A DNA stretch of 10,767 nt from Candidatus Komeilibacteria bacterium RIFCSPLOWO2_02_FULL_48_11. GTDB taxonomy: Bacteria; Patescibacteriota; Patescibacteriia; UBA2169. Below the pieces are notes generated by a model. It had not been told where the DNA came from, did not search any database, and saw only the letters and a list, made by a program, of their open reading frames with translations. Below are positions 1-6,202 of the stretch, piece after piece. The translations under genes and the position numbers were made by a program. Positions within the stretch are counted from its first letter, which is position 1, and the number at the start of each line of letters is the position of its first letter. The stretch spans positions 1-10,767 of the forward strand of contig MHKO01000057.1 of NCBI GenBank assembly GCA_001818435.1, read 5' to 3'.

Positions 1-2
1 GC

Positions 3-32
3 AAAAAAAGACACCAGAGTGTTCTGGGTGTC
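3..32 (-). terminator. possible intrinsic terminator facing left
   Basis: Positions 10-18 and 23-32 form a 9-bp stem (GACACC plus AGA, with one bulged G at 26) closed by the loop GTGT. Read on the minus strand, the stem is followed at once by seven T residues (9 down to 3), the form of a rho-independent terminator. On the plus strand no U tract follows. No minus-strand gene lies to its right, so it may stop antisense transcripts, or act as the 3' boundary of an unseen neighbour. It sits just upstream of the dprA promoter. Confidence 0.4.
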
Positions 33-59
33 GAAATGAATAGTACTGCGTGTTATACT
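31..59 (+). promoter_or_regulatory. sigma70-type promoter of dprA
   Basis: A −35-like TCGAAA (31-36) is separated by 17 bp from an extended −10 element, TG-T-TATACT (TG at 51-52, hexamer at 54-59). Transcription should start near position 66, giving a leader of about 20 nt before the ATG at 86. This argues against the in-frame GTG at 50, which lies inside the promoter. Confidence 0.6.
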
Positions 60-85
60 TCAAAGGTCATAGCTTAAACCAAAAA

Positions 86-1183
86 ATGTCAAATCAACAA
101 CTAAAATACTGGGTTGGGTTCTCACAAATAACTAGTATTGGACCTAATCGGTTTCAGAAACTTTTGAAGGGTTTTCCAAGCATGGAGCAGGCCTGGAACG
201 CGCCGCTCTGGCAAATGGGCCAGGCCGGGCTGGAGGAGCACGTGATTGCGGAAATCGTCCGCCGGCGGCAGGAGGTTAATTTGGATGATGAAATGGCCAA
301 GCTGGAAAAAGAAAACGTGCGAGTCATAACAATTTTGGATGAGAACTATCCCAAGTTGCTCAAAGAAATTTATTCCCCTCCCCAGCTTCTTTTTTACCGC
401 GGTCAACTGCCGAGCGATGACGAATTTCTGCTGGCCATAGTCGGCACCAGAAAACCCTCCTCCTACGGCCAGCACGTAACCAAAACCTTGGCCCGCGAGC
501 TGGCGCAAAGCGGCCTGACAATTATTAGCGGCCTGGCTTTGGGCATTGACAGCCTGGCCCACGGCGCGGCTTTGGAAGGCAATGGCAAAACCCTGGCTGT
601 GCTGGGCTGCGGCCTAGAGCGCGCTAACGTCTATCCAGCCTCAAACCGCTATCTGGGAGAAAAAATCGCGGCCCAGGGCGGCTGCCTCATCTCTGAACAT
701 CCGTTGGGAACTCCTCCTTTAAAACACCACTTTCCGCGGCGCAACCGCATTATCTCCGGCATCTCTTTGGGAACTTTGGTGGTGGAAGCGCCTTTAAAAT
801 CCGGCGCCCTCCTAACCGCCCAACTGGCTTTAGAGCAGAACCGCGAAGTTTTTGCTGTGCCCGGCAATATCACCAGCGCTTATTCGGCTGGCGCTAATAA
901 TCTTATCAAGATGGGGGCAAGATTAGTGCAAAGCGCTCAAGATGTTTTGGAAACCTTGAACTTGCAAAAAGCCACTGAATATCTGGCCGCGAGCGCCATT
1001 GTTCCGGAAAGCGAAGAGGAAGTGAAAATACTGCCGCTTTTGAAAAACGAGCCCATCCACGTGGATGAACTGGCCCGCGCTTGCGGCTTGCCAATTCAAA
1101 TTATAAATGCTACTTTGACGCTCATGGAAATGAAAGGCAAAGTCAGGCACATGGGCGGGATGATGTACGTGATAGGGAGGTAG
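86..1183 (+). CDS. dprA: DNA-processing protein DprA/Smf
   Basis: DprA binds incoming single-stranded DNA in the cytoplasm and loads RecA during natural transformation. The 365-residue product has the three-part family layout. A short helical N-terminal domain covers about residues 1-90. The Rossmann-like DprA fold follows, with VGTRKPSSYG at 119-128, SGLALGIDSLAHG at 148-160 and PRRNRIISG at 217-225. A C-terminal winged helix occupies about 313-365. ATG 86 is preferred because the GTG at 50 falls within the promoter; the DprA fold itself is complete from either start. An AAAGGT at 62-67 is too far upstream (18 nt) to be a good ribosome binding site. The gene has its own promoter and is separated from the next gene by a palindromic spacer. 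In many bacteria dprA lies next to topA; here two genes lie between them. The family assignment is firm. Confidence 0.94.
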   Translation: MSNQQLKYWVGFSQITSIGPNRFQKLLKGFPSMEQAWNAPLWQMGQAGLEEHVIAEIVRRRQEVNLDDEMAKLEKENVRVITILDENYPKLLKEIYSPPQLLFYRGQLPSDDEFLLAIVGTRKPSSYGQHVTKTLARELAQSGLTIISGLALGIDSLAHGAALEGNGKTLAVLGCGLERANVYPASNRYLGEKIAAQGGCLISEHPLGTPPLKHHFPRRNRIISGISLGTLVVEAPLKSGALLTAQLALEQNREVFAVPGNITSAYSAGANNLIKMGARLVQSAQDVLETLNLQKATEYLAASAIVPESEEEVKILPLLKNEPIHVDELARACGLPIQIINATLTLMEMKGKVRHMGGMMYVIGR

Positions 1184-1222
1184 GAGGAAATCAGTTATTA
1201 GAAAACAGAAAACAGTTAGAGC

Positions 1223-1302
1223 AATTGTTATATTGTTAAATTGTTATATTGTTTTCGAGACAAAATAAAGTTGTAGCATAACAATTTAACAATATAACAA
1301 TT
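1223..1302. repeat. AT-rich 25-bp inverted repeat
   Basis: A perfect 25-bp inverted repeat (1223-1247 with 1278-1302) surrounds a 30-nt spacer. The left arm also contains a direct repeat: the 15-mer AATTGTTATATTGTT occurs at 1223-1237 and 1239-1253. It fills most of the gap between dprA and the membrane protein gene. It could form a long cruciform or an RNA hairpin, but no U tract follows the second arm on either strand. It resembles other low-complexity palindromes in this window. Confidence 0.8.
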
Positions 1303-1320
1303 TGTCCAATAAAAAATCAT

Positions 1321-1998
1321 ATGCGCAACTACTTCACAAAAAAGAATCTAATTTTCCTCCTCATCTTCACCCTGCTTGGTTTTATTGCCTTGCAAGTCCC
1401 TTTTACCACTGTCATTGGCTCCAAAGTTAAGTTCACATTGTTTGATTTCTTCGGACCCATGGCTTCGGGCTTTATCGGCACTCTGCCCGGCATTGCGGCC
1501 GTGTTTTTAATGCAAGCTATAAACTTTCTCTGGCACGGAGCAAAAGTGGTGGACGCCGGCACGATTATCCGCTTTTTTCCACCTTTGGCCGCGGTCTGGT
1601 ATTTTGGCTCCAAGAGCAAATTTAACATTATTATCCCGATTATCGCCATTATTGCTTTTAATATTCACCCCATTGGCCGCTCGGCCTGGTTGTATTCAAT
1701 GTTTTGGCTGATTCCAATTATCTGCTACTTCCTGCGCGACCGGTTTCTTTTGGCCCGCTCTCTGGGCGCGACTTTTACGGCCCATGCCTTGGGCGGCGCG
1801 CTCTGGATTTACGCTTTTGGGCTCTCCAAAGAAATCTGGCTGGGCTTAATTCCAATTACGGCCATTGAACGGAGTTTGTTCGCCTTGGGTATTGCGGCCA
1901 CTTATCTTGTTTTTAATAACGTGCTCAATGTTTTGGCCGTGAAAAAGATTGCTAACGTTGAGTGGCTGGTGAATAAAAAGTATGCATGGGAATGGTAA
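1321..1998 (+). CDS. polytopic membrane protein, ECF-transporter S-component-like
   Basis: The 225-residue product is strongly hydrophobic, with about six predicted membrane segments: roughly residues 9-28, 43-68, 82-95, 102-118, 124-140 and 150-205, the last covering more than one pass. Its length, the lysine-containing N-terminus, the glycine-rich loop FDFFGPMASGF at 42-52, and the AHALGG and PITAIER segments near the C-terminus resemble the substrate-binding S components of energy-coupling-factor vitamin transporters. That is pattern resemblance, not proof. No EcfA ATPase or EcfT partner lies in the window, so it would have to use a shared module encoded elsewhere. The next gene on the same strand is folC, which makes a folate or related vitamin a reasonable substrate guess. 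ATG 1321 directly follows the upstream palindrome and has no Shine-Dalgarno sequence. It could also be another small integral membrane protein of unknown function. Confidence 0.55.
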   Translation: MRNYFTKKNLIFLLIFTLLGFIALQVPFTTVIGSKVKFTLFDFFGPMASGFIGTLPGIAAVFLMQAINFLWHGAKVVDAGTIIRFFPPLAAVWYFGSKSKFNIIIPIIAIIAFNIHPIGRSAWLYSMFWLIPIICYFLRDRFLLARSLGATFTAHALGGALWIYAFGLSKEIWLGLIPITAIERSLFALGIAATYLVFNNVLNVLAVKKIANVEWLVNKKYAWEW

Positions 1999-2003
1999 AG
2001 AAT

Positions 2004-2126
2004 AGAAATTGGTTGTTGGTTATTAGAAATTGGTAGGGAAATTGGAGATTGGAAATTAGTGATAATCGACCAATATCTAATTTCTAATTTCCATTACCAA
2101 AAACCAATTTCCAACAACTAATTTCT
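2004..2126. repeat. AT-rich low-complexity inverted repeat
   Basis: Outer arms at 2004-2019 (AGAAATTGGTTGTTGG) and 2111-2126 pair over 16 positions, with one G-T wobble. Between them are several degenerate copies of AAATTGG/AAATTAG on the left and of their complement on the right. The left border, AATAGAAATT at 2001-2010, is identical to the left border of the four-helix-bundle cassette at 9815-9824. The element fills nearly the whole spacer before folC and begins six bases after the preceding stop codon. Confidence 0.7.
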
Positions 2127-2139
2127 AACTCCAACAGCT

Positions 2140-3552
2140 ATGAAGCATTTCACCCCTTATTACAAAGCTGTTCACTGCCTCGAATCCCTCGCCACCCTCC
2201 CCCTCAACGCCGATTATCTGAAAAGGAACGCCAAAGATCCCAACATTTATTTAGAGCGCACAGCCTGCCTCCTTAAACTCCTCGGTGACCCGCACCGAGG
2301 TTTTCGCTATTTGCACGTCTCCGGCACTGCCGGCAAAGGTTCAACTGCGTCTTTTCTGCACCAGATGCTTTACCTTTCTGGATTCAGAGTCGGCTCATTC
2401 TATTCTCCTTTCGCCACCACCTCAATTGAGAAAATAAAGGTTAATGATAAATTGATTAACCCGCTGGATTTCGCCAAATTGACTGAGAGAATCAAGATTG
2501 CGGCCAAAAAAATGGTTAACTCAAAATTCGGCCGGCCTTCTTATTTTGAATGTTTTTTCGCTTTGGCCCTTCTTTATTTTAAAAAGACGCGCTGCCAGTG
2601 GGTGGTGCTGGAAGTGGGCTTAGGCGGCAAGTTTGACGCCACCAACATCATCAGCCGCTCCGAAGTAAGCGCTATTACCAATGTTGGACTGGATCATACT
2701 GATATTTTGGGCAAGACTTTATCCGCCATTGCCCGGGACAAGGCCGGGATTATCAAGCCAAATTCCCACTTCTTTACCACTGAAACCCGGCCAACCCTGT
2801 TGAAGATATTCAAGGAAGAATGTCTTAAAAAACATACAAAACTCCATACGCTGTCATTGCGAGCGAAGCCAGACGAAGCGGAGCGTAGTCTGGCGAAGCG
2901 AAGCCAGCCAGAAGCTGGCCACCCTTTGGGCGGCAATCCCAGAATTAATCTCGGGATTGCCACGTCGTCCCGCCAGGGCCGGACTCCTCGCAATGACACT
3001 GAAATGAACCTCGCTGGCCCCTACCAGCTCCGCAATGTTGCTTTGGCCTCTGCCATTGGCCGCCATTTAAAAATCAATGACAAGATTATCAGCCAAGCCA
3101 TTGCCGAAACTTCGCTCCCCTGCCGCTTTGAAATCATCCAGACCAATCCTCTGGTGATTCTGGACGGCGCGCATAATCCCTTGAAGATAAAAAGCGTTAT
3201 GCACAACCTCAAAAGTTTGACATACAAAAAATTGTGTATTATCTTTGCAAGTGCGCGCAACAAAGACGCGCGCGCCATGACAGCGCAGCTCCAGCGAGCT
3301 GCTGATGAAATTATTTTCACTCAAATAAAAACCGCGGAACGAAAATTCCGGAGCGCCGCGGAACTTGGCAAACTTATTCCATCTTTTAAGAAAAAGATTA
3401 TTGAACCTAACCCGCGCCAAGCGCTAAAAAAGGCATTAAAAAAATTAAAGCCCCAAGACGCGCTCCTGATTACCGGCTCATTCTACCTGGCCGGCGAACT
3501 GCGGAAACACTGGATTTCCGAAGAAACAATATTGCGAAAGAGAAAAGCCTAA
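2140..3552 (+). CDS. folC: folylpolyglutamate synthase (FolC, Mur-ligase family) with in-frame repeat insertion
   Basis: FolC adds glutamates to folates in the cytoplasm in an ATP-dependent reaction, trapping the cofactor in the cell; some homologues also act as dihydrofolate synthase. The 470-residue product has the P-loop HVSGTAGKGST at 59-69 (usually GTNGKGS, so the Asn is Ala here), SPF...EKIKVN at 89-102 in place of SPH...ERI, GLGGKFDATN at 160-169, NVGLDHTDILG at 181-191, DKAGIIK at 200-206, GPYQLRN at 293-299, DGAHNP at 342-347 and TGSFYLAGELR at 445-455. Residues 238-287 have no counterpart in the family as I know it; they are encoded by a palindromic repeat (separate entry), which enlarges the protein by about 49 residues between the central and C-terminal domains. 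No Shine-Dalgarno precedes ATG 2140. The family is clear, but the folate versus other pteridine substrate and the activity of this copy are inferred. Confidence 0.88.
   Translation: MKHFTPYYKAVHCLESLATLPLNADYLKRNAKDPNIYLERTACLLKLLGDPHRGFRYLHVSGTAGKGSTASFLHQMLYLSGFRVGSFYSPFATTSIEKIKVNDKLINPLDFAKLTERIKIAAKKMVNSKFGRPSYFECFFALALLYFKKTRCQWVVLEVGLGGKFDATNIISRSEVSAITNVGLDHTDILGKTLSAIARDKAGIIKPNSHFFTTETRPTLLKIFKEECLKKHTKLHTLSLRAKPDEAERSLAKRSQPEAGHPLGGNPRINLGIATSSRQGRTPRNDTEMNLAGPYQLRNVALASAIGRHLKINDKIISQAIAETSLPCRFEIIQTNPLVILDGAHNPLKIKSVMHNLKSLTYKKLCIIFASARNKDARAMTAQLQRAADEIIFTQIKTAERKFRSAAELGKLIPSFKKKIIEPNPRQALKKALKKLKPQDALLITGSFYLAGELRKHWISEETILRKRKA
2852..2998. repeat. 147-bp palindromic element inserted in frame in folC
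   Basis: Perfect 12-bp terminal inverted repeats (TGTCATTGCGAG at 2852-2863 and its complement at 2987-2998) bound a segment of exactly 49 codons. Inside are three hairpins: GCCAGAC 2868-2874 with 2888-2894, GCCAGC 2903-2908 with 2914-2919, and GGCAATCCC 2932-2940 with 2953-2961. A weaker fourth pairing involves GTCC 2967-2970 and GGAC 2981-2984. The folded form would be a closed stem carrying several arms. The encoded peptide is Arg/Ser/Ala/Gly-rich and unlike the rest of FolC. The layout resembles the protein-coding palindromic elements (RPE) of Rickettsia. The TGTCAT terminus is shared with the elements at 3554 and 5988. Confidence 0.78.
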
Positions 3553-3553
3553 C

Positions 3554-3710
3554 TGTCATCCCGATCCGCCCAAGGCGGAGAGAGGATCCCCTGGCTAGCG
3601 CAATTGCCGGGGGATCCTCTCCCTCCTTTTCACTCTGTGTTTTTAATTTAGTGTTAAGGTTTGAGACATATATCTGACTTACCACACTTGTTGTGTCGGT
3701 CGGGATGACA
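3554..3710. repeat. 157-bp palindromic element, copy upstream of topA
   Basis: TGTCATCCCGA (3554-3564) and its complement (3700-3710) form the termini. A compact hairpin TCCGCC-CAA-GGCGGA lies at 3565-3579, and a 12-bp stem pairs 3580-3591 with 3610-3621 (core GAGGATCCCC). The rest (3622-3699) is unstructured AT-rich sequence. The first 43 bases (3553-3595) are identical to the complement of 6104-6146 on the other side of topA. The element starts one base after the folC stop codon, and its hairpins would lie in the folC 3' untranslated region. Confidence 0.82.
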
Positions 3711-3731
3711 AAATTTTAATTCCTACTTATT

Positions 3732-5981
3732 ATGCCTAACAACCTAGTAATAGTCGAATCCCCAACCAAAGCCAAAACCATATCCAAATTTCTCGGCAAA
3801 GGATTTACCATCAAATCATCTTTCGGCCACATCCGCGACCTCCCCAAAAAGGAGATGGGCATTGATATTGAGCATAATTTTGAGCCCAAATACGTTGTGC
3901 CCAAGGATAACCAAAAAACAGTCACGGATTTAAAAAACTCGGCCAAGAAAGCCGAATTTATCTACTTCGCCACTGATGAGGACCGCGAAGGCGAAGCCAT
4001 TGCCTGGCATTTGCGCGAAATTCTAAAACCCAAGCCAGAACAAACTAAGCGCATTACTTTCCATGAAATTACCAAAACCGCCATTGATGACGCTCTAGCT
4101 AATCCCCGCGACATTGATATGAATCTGGTGGACGCCCAGCAAGCGCGCCGGGTTTTGGATAGATTGGTGGGCTACGAACTCTCGCCTTTTTTATGGAAAA
4201 AAGTGGCCAGAGGATTATCAGCCGGAAGAGTGCAGAGTGTGGCCGTGCGTTTGATTGTGGAGCGGGAGCGGGAAATCCTGCAATTCCAGCCCCAGGAATA
4301 CTGGACCATAGACGCTATATTCGTAAAGACGCCCCACTGGGGCGTCTCTGGAGATGCCAATACACCCCTTGACCTCAAGAACCTACCAGATGGCTTCTTC
4401 GCGGCCGCATTGCGCGCCATCAACGGCCAATCGCTGGATAAATTTGAAATCAAAGACCAGAAGCACGCCCAAGGAATTTTTACGGCCCTTAAAAACGCGA
4501 GCTACGCCATTGCTAATCTGGAAACCAAAAAAACCGCCAAAAACCCGAGTGCACCTTTTACCACCTCTTCCTTGCAACAAGACGCCAACAACAAGCTGGG
4601 CTTTTCGGCCAAGCAAACCATGCGTCTGGCCCAGCAACTTTACGAAACCGGCTTCATCACCTACATGCGCACTGACTCGGTTAATCTGGCCAGTAAATTC
4701 TTGCAAGACAGCCGCGATTATTTATTAAAAAACTTTGGCGATAAATACTGCCTGGAAAAACCACGGGTTTATAAAACCAAGTCCCGCAATGCCCAGGAAG
4801 CGCATGAAGCTATTCGCCCCACCGAAGCGTCGCAAACTCCTGATTTGATAAAATCCGCTCTGACTCCGGCCCAGCACAAACTTTATTCGCTGATTTGGAG
4901 GCGGGCCCTGGCCACCCAAATGCCGGAAGCCATAATGAATAACACCTCGGTGGACGTGGAAACTAAAACCGACGCCACTTACTCTTTCCGCGCCACTGGG
5001 CAGACCATTGCTTTTGACGGCTGGCTCAAAATCTACCCGGCCAGCCAGCGCGAAACCACTTTGCCGGAACTTAAAAAAGGCGAAGTTGTTGATTTGGCTA
5101 AATTGACTCCAAGCCAGCACTTTACCGAACCGCCGGCTCGCTACAGCGATGCCACATTGGTGAAATCCCTGGAAGAGTTTGATATTGGCCGGCCGTCAAC
5201 TTACGCCCCCACGATTTCCACCATCATTGACCGCGGCTACGTGGAGCGCATTGAGAATAAGCGCTTAAAACCCAAAGACATCGCTTTTTTGGTTAATGAC
5301 ATTCTGGTGGAACATTTTCCGCAGGTGGTGGATTTTAAATTCACGGCTCACCTGGAAAACGAGCTGGATGACATTGCCGAGGGCAAAATGTCCTGGCCCG
5401 ATGCCATTGCCGAATTTTATCAACCCTTTAAAAAAAATCTCATGGCCAAAACAGACACTCTTTCCAAAAAAATCTTGACCGAAGAAAAAACCGACCAGAC
5501 CTGCGACAAATGCGGCCAGCCCATGGTTATAAAAACCGGGCGCTTTGGCCGCTTTCTGGCTTGCACCGGGTTTCCGGATTGCAAAAACACCAAGCCAGTG
5601 AATGGCGCGGGCCAAGTGGAAGAGCCGGAAAAAACAGACGAAAAATGCGAGCTCTGCGGTTCCCCCATGCAGATTAAGCATGGTCGGTTCGGAAAATTCC
5701 TGGGCTGCACCAAATACCCGGATTGCAAAGGCATCAAGCGCATTGAAATTTTAACCGGCGTCAAATGCCCAAGCTGCGGAGAGGGCGACATCATTGAAAA
5801 GAAGTCACGGGGCGGGAAAACGTTTTATGCCTGCAACCAGTACCCAAAGTGCAAAACCAGCTTTTTTGCCAAGCCGATAAACGAAAAATGCCCGGACTGC
5901 AACTCGCAGCTGGTTTATGGACCAAAAGGCACGTACAAGTGCTCGAGCAAGGAATGTAAGTTTTCCAAAAAAGCGGAATAA
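3732..5981 (+). CDS. topA: DNA topoisomerase I (type IA) with four zinc ribbons
   Basis: TopA relaxes negative supercoils by transient single-strand cleavage. The 749-residue protein begins with a TOPRIM domain: VIVESPTKAKT at 7-17 with the catalytic Glu9, and the metal-binding TDEDREGE at 81-88. The covalent DNA linkage is formed by Tyr311 in GFITYMRTDS, with Arg313 following. GRPSTYAPTIS at 486-496 is another family signature. The C-terminus carries four tetra-cysteine zinc ribbons, at cysteines 591/594/611/617, 639/642/659/665, 679/682/701/707 and 720/723/737/742. Between the YWTIDAIF and INGQSLDKFEI segments, residues about 198-221 look longer than usual and are encoded in part by a perfect hairpin (separate entry). 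No Shine-Dalgarno precedes ATG 3732, and only a weak −10-like TTTAAT (3715-3720) is visible upstream. The gene is flanked by opposite copies of one palindromic element. Confidence 0.97.
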   Translation: MPNNLVIVESPTKAKTISKFLGKGFTIKSSFGHIRDLPKKEMGIDIEHNFEPKYVVPKDNQKTVTDLKNSAKKAEFIYFATDEDREGEAIAWHLREILKPKPEQTKRITFHEITKTAIDDALANPRDIDMNLVDAQQARRVLDRLVGYELSPFLWKKVARGLSAGRVQSVAVRLIVEREREILQFQPQEYWTIDAIFVKTPHWGVSGDANTPLDLKNLPDGFFAAALRAINGQSLDKFEIKDQKHAQGIFTALKNASYAIANLETKKTAKNPSAPFTTSSLQQDANNKLGFSAKQTMRLAQQLYETGFITYMRTDSVNLASKFLQDSRDYLLKNFGDKYCLEKPRVYKTKSRNAQEAHEAIRPTEASQTPDLIKSALTPAQHKLYSLIWRRALATQMPEAIMNNTSVDVETKTDATYSFRATGQTIAFDGWLKIYPASQRETTLPELKKGEVVDLAKLTPSQHFTEPPARYSDATLVKSLEEFDIGRPSTYAPTISTIIDRGYVERIENKRLKPKDIAFLVNDILVEHFPQVVDFKFTAHLENELDDIAEGKMSWPDAIAEFYQPFKKNLMAKTDTLSKKILTEEKTDQTCDKCGQPMVIKTGRFGRFLACTGFPDCKNTKPVNGAGQVEEPEKTDEKCELCGSPMQIKHGRFGKFLGCTKYPDCKGIKRIEILTGVKCPSCGEGDIIEKKSRGGKTFYACNQYPKCKTSFFAKPINEKCPDCNSQLVYGPKGTYKCSSKECKFSKKAE
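4327..4347. repeat. perfect hairpin inside topA
   Basis: AGACGCCCC (4327-4335) pairs perfectly with 4339-4347 across the three-base loop ACT. It encodes about residues 199-206 (KTPHWGVS) of topoisomerase I, in a loop region that appears longer than in typical homologues. GC-rich GACGCCCC...GGGGCGTC palindromes of this form are seen as dispersed repeats in other genomes, so this may be a small palindromic element in coding sequence. Confidence 0.6.
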
Positions 5982-5987
5982 TTCCTC

Positions 5988-6145
5988 TGACATCCCGAGC
6001 CCCTAATAGGGAGTACCATAAATTACGGACGTGACAAACCATTGAACAAAAATCAACAAATCGCGTGTCGCGGGGCGAGAGGATCCCCTCATTAATTGCG
6101 ATTGCCAGGGGATCCTCTCTCCGCCTTGGGCGGATCGGGATGACA
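5988..6145. repeat. 158-bp palindromic element, inverted copy downstream of topA
   Basis: This is the reverse-orientation partner of the element at 3554-3710. The right terminus TCGGGATGACA (6135-6145) pairs with the left terminus TGACATCCCGA (5988-5998) with one mismatch. A 13-bp stem pairs 6077-6089 with 6107-6119, and the small hairpin TCCGCC-TTG-GGCGGA lies at 6120-6134. The 43 bases 6104-6146 are the exact complement of 3553-3595, while the other half has diverged. It begins six bases after the topA stop codon. Confidence 0.8.
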
Positions 6146-6163
6146 GAGAGGTCGGGTTTTTGT

Positions 6164-6198
6164 TTGACAAAAATCAGTCCCTAGAGCTACGCTATACG
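6164..6198 (+). promoter_or_regulatory. possible promoter of the Rel gene
   Basis: A perfect −35 hexamer TTGACA (6164-6169) lies between the palindromic element and the gene. The −10 is less clear: TACGCT (6188-6193) has good 18-bp spacing but matches poorly, whereas TATACG (6193-6198) matches better but the spacing is 23 bp. Either choice puts transcription start within a few bases of the start codon at 6203. Confidence 0.35.
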
Positions 6199-6202
6199 TA
6201 CT

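Noticed and set aside
50..85. Upstream in-frame GTG start for dprA at 50
   Set aside because: It lies inside the extended −10 promoter element, so a transcript from that promoter would not contain it; ATG 86 is a better start.
1223..1302. CRISPR array
   Set aside because: The repeats are an inverted pair plus adjacent degenerate units, with no regularly spaced direct repeats and unique spacers.
1999..2139. Riboswitch upstream of folC
   Set aside because: The structured sequence is a degenerate AAATTGG/AAATTAG repeat palindrome without the conserved cores of known folate or other riboswitches, and it abuts the upstream stop codon.
2694..3066. Long open frames on the minus strand across the folC repeat
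   Set aside because: They are antisense to a clear FolC frame and result from the GC-rich, stop-poor palindromic insert; their products show no recognisable domain.
3692..3720. Promoter for topA
   Set aside because: TTTAAT is a fair −10, but the hexamer at the required −35 distance (TTGTGT) matches only three positions and lies in the repeat terminus, so it is not listed.
4354..4728. Open frame of about 124 codons in another plus frame within topA
   Set aside because: It overlaps conserved TopA sequence, is rich in Pro, Thr and Lys from frame-shifted reading, and has no independent signals.
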